DNA from: an uncultured Acetatifactor sp.
GTDB lineage: Bacteria; Bacillota; Clostridia; Lachnospirales; Lachnospiraceae
Direction: 5' to 3'
Length of the DNA: 40,017 bases
Assembly (NCBI GenBank): GCA_910587755.1
Contig: CAJUNZ010000018.1
Span: 1 to 40,017, forward strand
In this document: in pieces, positions 15,504-23,154 of the stretch
Layout: each line of letters opens with the position of its first letter
Position numbering within the stretch: the first letter of the stretch is position 1
Notes under the pieces: generated by a model
Told to the model about the DNA's origin: nothing
Seen by the model: only the letters and a program-made list of their open reading frames with translations
Database searches by the model: none
Position numbers and translations under genes: made by a program

Positions 15504-15512
15504 TGGTATACT
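15504..15512 (+). promoter_or_regulatory. Extended -10 promoter of the decarboxylase operon
   Basis: TGGTATACT (15504-15512) fits an extended -10 element; the -35 region (TATGCG) is poor. It leaves a leader of about 165 bases before the carboxyltransferase gene. Confidence 0.5.
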
Positions 15513-15588
15513 ATTGCAGACAATAATCATGGGGGTATTTGCGTATTCGTTTTTGACTGTGGCGGCCCCGGTGTGAGGAAATGTCTCC

Positions 15589-15628
15589 AAAATAACCCAT
15601 ACGATTTGTAAGTTGTGTTGGTTATTTT
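15589..15628 (+). promoter_or_regulatory. Inverted repeat in the leader of the decarboxylase operon
   Basis: AAAATAACC (15589-15597) and GGTTATTTT (15620-15628) are perfect 9-bp arms around 22 bases. They lie between the promoter and the start codon, so they could be an operator or an RNA stem. No known riboswitch was recognised. Confidence 0.5.
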
Positions 15629-15683
15629 CCGGCAATTTCCCAAGGTTGTTTTATTTATCTATAATAAATGGAGGACTGAAAGC

Positions 15684-17114
15684 ATGAGTACTACATCAAA
15701 AGCGAGCCAAAGAATAACTGCTTTGCTCGATGACAACAGTTTCGTTGAAATCGGCGGACTTGTGACTGCGAGAGCCACTGATTTCAATATGAAACCCAGC
15801 GAGACCCCTTCCGACGGCTGCATGACCGGGTACGGGGTTATAGGCGGCAAGCCTGTGTATGTGTACAGCCAGGATGTTTCCGTGATGAACGGCACCGTGG
15901 GAGAGATGCATGCCAGGAAGATCACCGGCCTGTATGATCTGGCCATGAAGACGGGCGCTCCTGTGATCGGCCTGATTGACTCCGCCGGCCTGCGCCTGCA
16001 GGAGGGGACGGATGCTCTCGGGGCCATGGGCGCGGTGTACCGCAGCCAGGCTATGGCTTCCGGTGTGATTCCTCAGATCACCGCGGTGCTGGGGAGCTGC
16101 GGGGGCGGACTTGCCCTGTTCCCTGCCATGACAGATTTTACCTTTATGGCGGACAAGGATGCAAAGCTCTTTGTGAATGCGCCCAATGCCCTTGAGGGCA
16201 ATGTGATTACCAAGTGTGATTCCTCCGGGGCGGCATTCCAGTCCCAGGAGAGCGGCCTGGTGGACGTGGCGGCGGATGAAGCCGGTGTCCTGGCCAAGAT
16301 CAGGGAACTGGTGGGATTCCTTCCCTCCAACAGCGGCGAGGGCGGCGACATTGTCGAGTGTACCGACGATCTGAACCGTGTGAACCCTGAGATTGCAGGC
16401 TGTGTGGGAGATACATCCATCGCCCTTTCCATCCTGGCAGACGACAATACATTTTTCCAGGTAAAACCTTCCTATGGCAGGGATATGGTGACAGGTTTCC
16501 TGAAGCTGGACGGGGTGACAGTGGGCGCTGTGGCCAACCGCAGCGAGATCTGCGACGAAGAGGGAAAGACGGCGGAGAAACTGGACGCGGTGCTGTCCGT
16601 GGAAGGCTGCGAGAAGGCGGCAGGGTTCGTGTCTTTCTGCGACGCTTTCGATATCCCGGTGCTGACTCTGACCAATGTGAAGGGCTACAAGGCCACAGTG
16701 GATCAGGAGAAGAGTATCGCCAGAGCGGCGGCAAAGCTCACTTATGCCTTTGCCAGCGCTACGGTTCCCAAGGTGAATGTGATTGTGGGCAAGGCCATGG
16801 GCACCGCTGCAGTGGCCATGAATTCCAAGGCCGTGGGCGCCGACATCACCATAGCCTGGCCTGATGCCCAGGTGGGCGCCATGGAGGCAAAGCTTGCGGC
16901 GAAGATCATGTATGACGGACAGGGGGCAGAAGTGGTCAATGAGAAGGCAGGGGAGTACGAGGCCCTGCAGCTGAGCGCCATGAGTGCAGCCCGGAGAGGA
17001 TATGTGGATCAGATCATCCAGGCGGCGGACACCAGAAAATATGTCCTGGGCGCTTTCGAGATGCTCTTTACCAAGAGCGAAGACCGTCCCGCTAAAAAGC
17101 ACGGAACAGTATAG
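15684..17114 (+). CDS. CoA-carboxyltransferase subunit (methylmalonyl-CoA decarboxylase alpha / transcarboxylase 12S-like)
   Basis: Crotonase-fold carboxyltransferase that moves CO2 between a CoA thioester and carboxybiotin. The 476 residues contain the two oxyanion-hole regions: GSCGGGLALFPAMTDF in the N-terminal half, and GKAMGTAAVAMNSKAVGAD followed by AWPDAQVGAM in the C-terminal half. It is a little shorter than typical MmdA/PccB proteins (about 510-520). ATG 15684 has GGAGG ten bases upstream; the longer frame lacks a site. It leads an operon with a gamma subunit, biotin carrier, Na+-pump beta subunit and an OadA-type subunit, which points to sodium-coupled decarboxylation or transcarboxylation rather than fatty-acid synthesis. 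The CoA substrate (methylmalonyl, malonyl or other) cannot be read from sequence. Confidence 0.85.
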   Translation: MSTTSKASQRITALLDDNSFVEIGGLVTARATDFNMKPSETPSDGCMTGYGVIGGKPVYVYSQDVSVMNGTVGEMHARKITGLYDLAMKTGAPVIGLIDSAGLRLQEGTDALGAMGAVYRSQAMASGVIPQITAVLGSCGGGLALFPAMTDFTFMADKDAKLFVNAPNALEGNVITKCDSSGAAFQSQESGLVDVAADEAGVLAKIRELVGFLPSNSGEGGDIVECTDDLNRVNPEIAGCVGDTSIALSILADDNTFFQVKPSYGRDMVTGFLKLDGVTVGAVANRSEICDEEGKTAEKLDAVLSVEGCEKAAGFVSFCDAFDIPVLTLTNVKGYKATVDQEKSIARAAAKLTYAFASATVPKVNVIVGKAMGTAAVAMNSKAVGADITIAWPDAQVGAMEAKLAAKIMYDGQGAEVVNEKAGEYEALQLSAMSAARRGYVDQIIQAADTRKYVLGAFEMLFTKSEDRPAKKHGTV

Positions 17115-17131
17115 AAAGGGTGATTGTTATC

Positions 17132-17908
17132 ATGAAGAGATTTTTGGTATTGCTGTGCATGATTACCTGTATCTTCGGACTGACCGCCTGCGGAAGCGAG
17201 GAGACGCTGACAGAATATGAGCAGTGGAAGGTGGACAATGCAAAACAGCTGGCGGGCGAACTGCTTGTGCCCCTGCTGTCCAACGACGATATTGCGGCCA
17301 GCCTGGAGGGATATACCGCTGAAGAGGTAGAGTATATCGTGAGCAACGAGTTTTCCCTCTATGCGGACGGGAATGCTTTGATTTCCGCCCTTGGCTCTTT
17401 CCGCTCAGGAAAGGATGCCATAGGGGGGATCGCCAGTGTGGGAAATTCCACAGCCACCATCGACGGCAGTGAGATCATTGTGGAGGTGGAGGTTGTGGGC
17501 GGGGAGAAGAAGGCCACGGCGGAGATCATTCTCTCCAACGACCTGTTCCTGCGTCTGGAGTCCGCTGCCCTGAATCCTTCCGCTTCCATGGGAGAGCTTA
17601 TGGGAAAAGCTGCCCTGAACACTCTTATCGGTATGGGCACCGTGTTTGCAGTGCTGATTCTGATCAGCGGCATTATCTCTGCGTTCAGGATTATTCCCAA
17701 ACTGCAGGAGAGCAGGAAGAAAAAGGAGGCTCCGGCGGCCGATACAGGCATTGACAAAGCAGTGGCACAGATTGAAGAGCAGGAGGAGGCCGTGGACGAG
17801 ACGGACGACCTGGAACTTGTGGCTGTGATTGCGGCGGCGGTGGCGGCATACGAGGGTTCGGCCACCACGGAGGGCTTTGTGGTGCGCTCCATCCGCAGAT
17901 GCAAATAA
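17132..17908 (+). CDS. OadG-family gamma subunit with an N-terminal lipoprotein-like domain
   Basis: 258-residue small-subunit homologue of sodium-pumping decarboxylases. The OadG part is in the C-terminal half: one membrane helix (NTLIGMGTVFAVLILISGI), a charged linker, and the conserved end DLELVAVIAAAVAAYEG. Unusually it is preceded by about 145 residues starting with a signal peptide and lipobox (FGLTAC), so the N terminus is expected to be exported and lipid-anchored, with two alpha/beta segments of unknown role. ATG 17132 is chosen because AAAGGGTGAT ends seven bases before it; GTG 17120 lies inside that site. It is 17 bases downstream of the carboxyltransferase gene. Confidence 0.85.
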   Translation: MKRFLVLLCMITCIFGLTACGSEETLTEYEQWKVDNAKQLAGELLVPLLSNDDIAASLEGYTAEEVEYIVSNEFSLYADGNALISALGSFRSGKDAIGGIASVGNSTATIDGSEIIVEVEVVGGEKKATAEIILSNDLFLRLESAALNPSASMGELMGKAALNTLIGMGTVFAVLILISGIISAFRIIPKLQESRKKKEAPAADTGIDKAVAQIEEQEEAVDETDDLELVAVIAAAVAAYEGSATTEGFVVRSIRRCK

Positions 17909-17946
17909 AGAAAAGAAAGTTAAATTTTTAGGAGGAATAAGACAAA

Positions 17947-18321
17947 ATGAAAAATTATACCATCACCGTAAATGGCAATGTATATGACGTAGTAGTGGAG
18001 GAGGGCGCATCCTCCGGTGCTCCTGCAGCGGCAAAGGCTCCTGCGGCACCCAAGGCTCCCGCAGCACCCAAGGCGCCCGCGGCACCCAAGGCAGCAGGCG
18101 GCGCAGGCAGCATTAAGATTGAGGCCGGCGCGGCGGGCAAGGTGTTCAAGCTGGAGAAGAAGGCCGGGGATGCCGTGAAGAAGGGCGATGCGGTGGTCAT
18201 TATCGAGGCCATGAAGATGGAGATCCCTGTGGTGGCTCCCCAGGACGGCACTGTTGCCAGCATTGACGTGGCAGTGGGCGATGCCGTGGAAGCAGGAGCC
18301 GTGTTGGCGACCATGAACTAA
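17947..18321 (+). CDS. Biotin carboxyl carrier protein of the decarboxylase complex
   Basis: 124-residue carrier that shuttles carboxyl groups between the carboxyltransferase subunits and the membrane pump. The biotinylation motif EAMKMEIPV is about 35 residues before the end, in a standard biotinyl domain (AAGKVFKLEKKAGDAVKKGD onward). The N terminus (YTITVNGNVYDVVVEEG) is joined to it by a flexible Ala/Pro/Lys linker built from repeats of KAPAAP; the DNA repeats with a 15-18 base period. AGGAGG precedes the ATG. As the other subunits here lack a biotin domain, this is the single carrier for the locus. Confidence 0.95.
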   Translation: MKNYTITVNGNVYDVVVEEGASSGAPAAAKAPAAPKAPAAPKAPAAPKAAGGAGSIKIEAGAAGKVFKLEKKAGDAVKKGDAVVIIEAMKMEIPVVAPQDGTVASIDVAVGDAVEAGAVLATMN

Positions 18322-18353
18322 ATGCGGCGTAATGAACAACAGGAGGTCAACAA

Positions 18354-19505
18354 ATGGAATATATAGGTTCTACGCTGAACAACCTGCTTCACCAGACTGC
18401 CTTTTTCAACCTGACATGGGGCAATTATCTGATGATCGCGGTTGCATGCTTTTTCCTTTACCTGGCTATCCGGCATGAGTTTGAGCCCCTGCTTCTGACT
18501 CCCATAGCCTTCGGTATGCTGTTGGTGAACATCTATCCCGACATCATGCTCCACGCAGAGGACGCTGCCAACGGTGTGGGCGGCCTGCTGTATTATTTCT
18601 ATATCCTTGATGAGTGGGCGATTCTTCCCTCCCTGATCTTTATGGGCGTGGGCGCCATGACCGATTTCGGTCCCCTGATTGCCAACCCCAAGAGCTTCCT
18701 TCTGGGGGCGGCGGCACAGTTTGGTATCTTTGCCGCATACTTCGGCGCTATCGCTCTGGGCTTTAACGATATGGCGGCTGCGGCCATCTCCATCATCGGC
18801 GGGGCGGACGGGCCTACTTCCATCTTCCTTGCCAGCAAGCTGGGGCAGACAGCCATTATGGGACCTATCGCGGTGGCGGCTTATTCCTATATGTCGCTGG
18901 TCCCCATTATCCAGCCTCCCATTATGAAGCTGTTTACCACGGAAGAGGAGAGAAAGATCAAGATGGGACAGCTGCGTCCCGTGTCCAAGCTGGAGAAGAT
19001 CCTTTTCCCCATCGTGGTTACGATTGTGGTGTGTCTGATCCTTCCCACAACAGCTCCCCTGGTGGGTATGCTGATGCTGGGCAACCTGTTCCGGGAGTCC
19101 GGTGTGGTGAGACAGCTCACAGAGACCGCTTCCAACGCCATGATGTACATTGTGGTTATCCTGCTGGGCACCTCCGTGGGCGCAACCACCAGTGCGGAAG
19201 CATTCCTGAACTGGGATACTCTTAAGATCGTGGGGCTGGGTCTTGTGGCCTTTATGTTCGGTACGGCGGCGGGAGTTCTCTTCGGCAAGATCATGTGCAA
19301 GGCAACCCGCGGCAAGATCAATCCCCTGATCGGCTCCGCCGGTGTGTCTGCGGTTCCCATGGCGGCCAGGGTTTCCCAGAAGGTGGGTGCCGAGGCGGAT
19401 CCCACCAACTTCCTGCTGATGCATGCCATGGGTCCCAATGTGGCGGGCGTTATCGGTACGGCGGTGGCTGCGGGTACCTTCATGGCCATTTTCGGTGTGT
19501 TCTAA
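18354..19505 (+). CDS. Na+-pumping decarboxylase beta subunit (OadB/MmdB/GcdB family)
   Basis: Integral membrane subunit that decarboxylates carboxybiotin and exports Na+. The 383 residues form about ten hydrophobic segments. Family marks include FMGVGAMTDFGPLIANP, IIGGADGPTSIFLAS (the Asp used in Na+ binding) and the C-terminal GSAGVSAVPMAARVSQ with NFLLMHAMGPNVAGVIG. ATG 18354 follows AGGAGGT seven bases upstream. It is 32 bases after the biotin carrier. A palindromic repeat begins two bases after its stop codon. Confidence 0.95.
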   Translation: MEYIGSTLNNLLHQTAFFNLTWGNYLMIAVACFFLYLAIRHEFEPLLLTPIAFGMLLVNIYPDIMLHAEDAANGVGGLLYYFYILDEWAILPSLIFMGVGAMTDFGPLIANPKSFLLGAAAQFGIFAAYFGAIALGFNDMAAAAISIIGGADGPTSIFLASKLGQTAIMGPIAVAAYSYMSLVPIIQPPIMKLFTTEEERKIKMGQLRPVSKLEKILFPIVVTIVVCLILPTTAPLVGMLMLGNLFRESGVVRQLTETASNAMMYIVVILLGTSVGATTSAEAFLNWDTLKIVGLGLVAFMFGTAAGVLFGKIMCKATRGKINPLIGSAGVSAVPMAARVSQKVGAEADPTNFLLMHAMGPNVAGVIGTAVAAGTFMAIFGVF

Positions 19506-19507
19506 AT

Positions 19508-19539
19508 GTAACAGATCAGCGCCCTGTCTGAACGGTTGC
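19508..19539. repeat. Palindromic intergenic repeat, copy 1
   Basis: GTAACAGATCAG (19508-19519), loop CGCCCTGT, CTGAACGGTTGC (19528-19539). The arms pair except for two mismatches. 27 of 32 bases match the copy at 27695-27726, including the loop core GCCCTGT and the A-G mismatch at arm position 6. Confidence 0.75.
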
Positions 19540-19629
19540 TTCTAAAATATCTGCGACGGACACAGTCTTCAGGGGGAGGGGAGAGCAGATTTCCTCGCCC
19601 TGGAGAAGGATAGAGCTGTATGGGCCATG

Positions 19630-19658
19630 GGTTTCCAGGTCTTTCCGGCCTGGAAACC
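19630..19658 (+). promoter_or_regulatory. RNA hairpin ahead of the OadA-type gene
   Basis: GGTTTCCAGG (19630-19639) and CCTGGAAACC (19649-19658) form a perfect 10-bp stem with a 9-base loop, ending about 14 bases before the ribosome site. No T-run follows, so processing, message stability or control of translation is more likely than termination. Confidence 0.55.
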
Positions 19659-19691
19659 GGTAATATCATAATATATGGAGGAAATTCGTAA

Positions 19692-21119
19692 ATGTCAGAA
19701 CAAGCAAAAACACCGATTAAAATTACGGAAACCATTCTGCGTGACGCGCATCAGTCCCTGATCGCCACCAGAATGCCCACGGATTTTATGCTTCCCATTG
19801 TGGAGAAGATGGATAAAGTGGGATACCACTCCGTGGAGTGCTGGGGCGGCGCCACTTTTGACGCTTCCCTTCGTTTCCTGAAGGAAGATCCCTGGGAGAG
19901 GCTTCGCAAGCTCAGGGACGGTTTTAAGAATACCAAGCTCCAGATGCTTTTCCGCGGTCAGAATATTCTGGGCTACAGGCCCTATGCGGACGACGTGGTG
20001 GACGCTTTTGTCCAGAAGTCCATCGCCAACGGAATTGACATTATCCGTATCTTTGACTGTCTCAACGACCTGCGCAATCTGCAGGAGGCTGTAAATGCCA
20101 CCAACAGGATGAAGAAGCAGGAAGGCAGGGGCCATGCGCAGGTGGCATTGTCCTACACCCTGGGTGACGCCTATACGCTGGAGTACTGGACTGAGACGGC
20201 TAAGAGAATCGAGGAGATGGGTGCGGACTCCATCTGTATCAAGGACATGGCAGGTCTGCTGGTGCCTTACAAGGCTTCCGAGCTCATCAAGGCCATGAAG
20301 AGCAGCACCAAACTTCCCATCCAGCTCCACACCCACTACACCTCCGGTGTGGCCAGCATGACTTACCTGAAGGCTGTCGAGGCCGGAGTGGACGTGATTG
20401 ACACGGCCATGAGTCCTTTTGCCCTGGGAACAAGCCAGCCTGCCACCGAGGTTATGGTGGAGACCTTCAGGGGAACACCCTATGACACGGGCTTTGACCA
20501 GAATCTTCTGGCGGAGATCGCAGATTACTTCCGTCCTTACAGGGATGAGTGCCTGAAGAGCGGTCTGCTGAATCCCAAGGTTATGGGCGTGGATATCAAG
20601 ACCCTGCTCTACCAGGTGCCCGGCGGCATGCTCTCCAACATGGTGAGCCAGCTGAAGGAGCAAAACGCCGAGGACAGGTACTACGACGTGCTGAAAGAGA
20701 TCCCCGAGGTCCGCAAGGATCTGGGCGAGCCGCCTCTGGTTACGCCTTCCTCCCAGATCGTGGGTACACAGGCTGTGTTCAACGTGCTTATGGGTGAGCG
20801 GTACAAGATGGCTACCAAAGAGACAAAGGCAGTGCTGCGTGGCGAGTATGGCCAGACGGTGAAGCCCATGAACCAGGAGATCATTGACAAGGTCATTCCC
20901 GGCGAGGAGAGGATCACCTGCCGTTATGCGGACATGCTGGAGAACGAGATGGGCAAGCTGGAGTCCGAGATGAGCCAGTGGAAGCAGCAGGATGAGGACG
21001 TGCTCAGCTACGCTCTCTTCCCCCAGGTGGCAACGGACTTCTTCAAGTATCGTCAGGCCCAGCAGGAGAAGGTGGACATGACACAGGCGGATACCAAGAA
21101 CGGCGCGTATCCGGTATAA
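19692..21119 (+). CDS. oadA: Oxaloacetate decarboxylase alpha / pyruvate carboxylase B / transcarboxylase 5S-type carboxyltransferase
   Basis: Carboxyltransferase acting on oxaloacetate or pyruvate via carboxybiotin. Metal and active-site residues of the HMGL-like TIM barrel are visible: ILRDAHQSL (Asp18), the carbamylated lysine K184 in CIKDMAGLL, and HTHYTSG (His213, His215). The conserved post-barrel domain (VMGVDIKTLLYQVPGGMLSN) follows. At 475 residues it ends without the biotinyl domain of full-length OadA, so it must use the separate carrier; this is the arrangement of the 5S subunit of propionibacterial transcarboxylase. ATG 19692 has GGAGG ten bases upstream. It is 186 bases from the pump gene, with a repeat and a hairpin between them. 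Confidence 0.93.
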   Translation: MSEQAKTPIKITETILRDAHQSLIATRMPTDFMLPIVEKMDKVGYHSVECWGGATFDASLRFLKEDPWERLRKLRDGFKNTKLQMLFRGQNILGYRPYADDVVDAFVQKSIANGIDIIRIFDCLNDLRNLQEAVNATNRMKKQEGRGHAQVALSYTLGDAYTLEYWTETAKRIEEMGADSICIKDMAGLLVPYKASELIKAMKSSTKLPIQLHTHYTSGVASMTYLKAVEAGVDVIDTAMSPFALGTSQPATEVMVETFRGTPYDTGFDQNLLAEIADYFRPYRDECLKSGLLNPKVMGVDIKTLLYQVPGGMLSNMVSQLKEQNAEDRYYDVLKEIPEVRKDLGEPPLVTPSSQIVGTQAVFNVLMGERYKMATKETKAVLRGEYGQTVKPMNQEIIDKVIPGEERITCRYADMLENEMGKLESEMSQWKQQDEDVLSYALFPQVATDFFKYRQAQQEKVDMTQADTKNGAYPV

Positions 21120-21147
21120 AGCAGGAGGATAGGATCCAAGGCAGAGA

Positions 21148-21186
21148 GGGCGGGCATCCATTCATTTGACTGGTGCCCGCCCTTTT
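21148..21186 (+). terminator. Rho-independent terminator after the decarboxylase operon
   Basis: GGGCGGGCA (21148-21156) and TGCCCGCCC (21174-21182), a perfect 9-bp GC-rich stem with a 17-base loop, followed by TTTT. Confidence 0.8.
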
Positions 21187-21221
21187 CCGGGCCTGGGAAG
21201 CTGTGGGAAGGAGTCGGGCTG

Positions 21222-22442
21222 TTGGGAAAAGTGATCGTTGTGGGCGGCGGCGCCGCAGGCATGATGGCAGCGGCCTCGGCCGCCGCCAGGGGCCGAAAGG
21301 TATGCCTGGTGGAAAAAAATGAGAAGCTGGGGAAGAAGCTGTACATCACAGGAAAGGGCCGGTGTAATGTGACCAATGCAGGGGACGGGGAAGAATTTTT
21401 TGAGAATGTCCGTTCCAACAGCAAATTTCTCTACAGCGCTTTTTACGGATGGGACAACCGGGATCTGATGGCGTTTCTGGAGGGGGCAGGGTGCAGGCTG
21501 AAGACGGAGCGGGGCGGGAGGGTTTTTCCCGTGTCTGATCACGCTTCGGATGTAATCAAGGCCTTCCGAAAGGAACTGGACAGGCTGGGGGTGGAGATTT
21601 TGCTGAATACGGAAGTGTCCTCCCTGGTGTTTGAGGACTCCCTGTGCAGGGGAGTGCGGCTGTCCGATGGCCGGGTGCTGGGGGCGGAGAGCTGTATTGT
21701 CTGCACAGGAGGTCTTTCCTATCCCACTACCGGCTCCACCGGGGACGGATACCGCTTTGCCGGGGCGGCGGGGCACCGGATCACGGCCTGCCGCCCTTCT
21801 CTTGTGCCCTTTGGGATCAGGGAGACCTGGTGCGGGAAACTGGCGGGGCTTTCTCTGAAGAATGTTTCCCTGGGGCTTGTGTGCGGAGGACGGGAGGTAT
21901 ACCGGGGATTTGGGGAGATGCTTTTCACCCACTCCGGCGTCAGCGGTCCCCTGGTTCTCTCCGCCAGCAGTTATTACAGGGAGGGGAAGGGAGCGGCGCT
22001 GCTCTATGTGGATCTGAAACCGGCCCTGGACCCAGAGCAGTTGGACAGGCGTCTGCTGCGGGACTTTGAGGAGAACCGCAACAGGCAGTTCCAGAATGCC
22101 CTGGGAGGACTTTTTCCGGCAAAGCTGGTTCCGGTGATGGCGGCGCTCTCGGGGATTTCCCCGGAGAAAAAGGTGCATGAAGTCACCCGGGAGGAGAGGC
22201 GGGCCTTTGGGGGCCTGATCAAGAAGCTCCCTCTGACGGTGAAGGGGCTTGGGGGCTATGGGGAGGCAGTTATAACCCAGGGGGGCGTTGACACCAGGGA
22301 GGTGAATCCCTCCACCATGGAGTCCAGGAAAGTGAAGGGGCTGTATTTTGCCGGGGAGGTACTGGATCTGGACGCCCTCACAGGGGGATTTAACCTGCAG
22401 ATTGCCTGGTCAACAGGGCATCTGGCGGGATGCAGTGTCTGA
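21222..22442 (+). CDS. HI0933/YtfP-family FAD-binding flavoprotein
   Basis: 406-residue putative oxidoreductase (BaiN/HI0933/YhiN group). It has an N-terminal Rossmann motif (VIVVGGGAAGMMAA), the family hallmark GKGRCNVTN near residue 46, CTGGLSYPTTGSTGDGY, FTHSGVSGP and the C-terminal FAD site GLYFAGEVLDLDALTGGFNLQ. Some relatives are reported to act on bile-acid intermediates, but the substrate of most is unknown. The start is TTG 21222, supported by AAGGAG eight bases upstream; there is no in-frame ATG near the conserved N terminus. It is the first gene of a likely operon with cmk, ispH and rpsA. Confidence 0.92.
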   Translation: MGKVIVVGGGAAGMMAAASAAARGRKVCLVEKNEKLGKKLYITGKGRCNVTNAGDGEEFFENVRSNSKFLYSAFYGWDNRDLMAFLEGAGCRLKTERGGRVFPVSDHASDVIKAFRKELDRLGVEILLNTEVSSLVFEDSLCRGVRLSDGRVLGAESCIVCTGGLSYPTTGSTGDGYRFAGAAGHRITACRPSLVPFGIRETWCGKLAGLSLKNVSLGLVCGGREVYRGFGEMLFTHSGVSGPLVLSASSYYREGKGAALLYVDLKPALDPEQLDRRLLRDFEENRNRQFQNALGGLFPAKLVPVMAALSGISPEKKVHEVTREERRAFGGLIKKLPLTVKGLGGYGEAVITQGGVDTREVNPSTMESRKVKGLYFAGEVLDLDALTGGFNLQIAWSTGHLAGCSV

Positions 22443-22475
22443 GGCCGGGCGGAGCGCCCGGTGAAAGGAGGAGAG

Positions 22476-23150
22476 ATGGCCTTTAATGTGGCGGTTGACG
22501 GTCCCGCAGGAGCGGGCAAGAGCACCATTGCCAGAGCGGTGGCGGAGAAGATGAATCTGATCTATGTGGACACGGGGGCCATGTACCGTGCCATGGCCCT
22601 GTTCATGCTGCGGGAGCAGGTGGATCTGGAGGACGCAGAGGCGGTGGCAGCCAGGTGCCCCCTGGCGGACATTACCATACGCTATGAAGAGGGCGTGCAG
22701 GTGGTGTTTCTGAACGGTGAAAATGTAAATCCTTTTCTGCGCACGGAGGAGGTGGGCAGCGCCGCCTCTGTGGTGAGCCCCATCCCCAGGGTGAGGCAGC
22801 AGCTTGTGGAACTGCAGCAGAGACTGGCAGCCGGAAGCGACTGCATTATGGACGGCAGGGATATCGGCACCTGCGTGCTGCCAGGCGCACAGCTGAAAAT
22901 CTATCTCACCGCCTCCAGCGCCGTCCGGGCCCGGCGCAGGTATGATGAGCTGGCCGCCCGGGGAGAGCCCTGTGACCTGGCAAAGATACAGGCCGATATT
23001 GAGGAACGGGACTATCGGGACATGCACCGGGAGGAATCCCCGTTAAAACAGGCTGAGGACGCGGTTTATCTGGACACTTCCGATCTTGCGGTGGAGCAGG
23101 TGGTGGAGAGGATTCTGGAACTTTGCAGGGAGAGCCGTCCGGAAGGGTAA
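22476..23150 (+). CDS. cmk: Cytidylate kinase
   Basis: Phosphorylates CMP/dCMP in pyrimidine nucleotide synthesis. The 224-residue protein has the P-loop GPAGAGKSTIA at residues 9-19, the CMP-binding segment YVDTGAMYRAM, the Asp-Gly-Arg-Asp motif DGRDIGTCVLPGA and the lid LAARGEPCDL...IEERDYRDMHREESPL. ATG 22476 is preferred over the upstream GTG 22461 because AAAGGAGG lies between them. The stop is four bases before the ispH start; cmk-ispH-rpsA is a conserved clostridial block. Confidence 0.97.
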   Translation: MAFNVAVDGPAGAGKSTIARAVAEKMNLIYVDTGAMYRAMALFMLREQVDLEDAEAVAARCPLADITIRYEEGVQVVFLNGENVNPFLRTEEVGSAASVVSPIPRVRQQLVELQQRLAAGSDCIMDGRDIGTCVLPGAQLKIYLTASSAVRARRRYDELAARGEPCDLAKIQADIEERDYRDMHREESPLKQAEDAVYLDTSDLAVEQVVERILELCRESRPEG

Positions 23151-23154
23151 AAAA

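Noticed and set aside
15660..15665. Consensus TATAAT just before the carboxyltransferase gene.
   Set aside because: Transcription would start at the ribosome site itself, leaving no usable leader; the upstream extended -10 is better placed.
15696..17102. Open minus-strand frame of 468 codons opposite the carboxyltransferase gene.
   Set aside because: Shadow frame of a well-supported gene with no ribosome site or recognisable motif.
18023..18090. Tandem short DNA repeat.
   Set aside because: It is explained by the Ala/Pro/Lys linker of the biotin carrier, a normal feature of the family.
19695..21161. Open minus-strand frame of 488 codons opposite the OadA-type gene.
   Set aside because: Shadow of a clear gene; frame openness follows from GC-rich codon bias.
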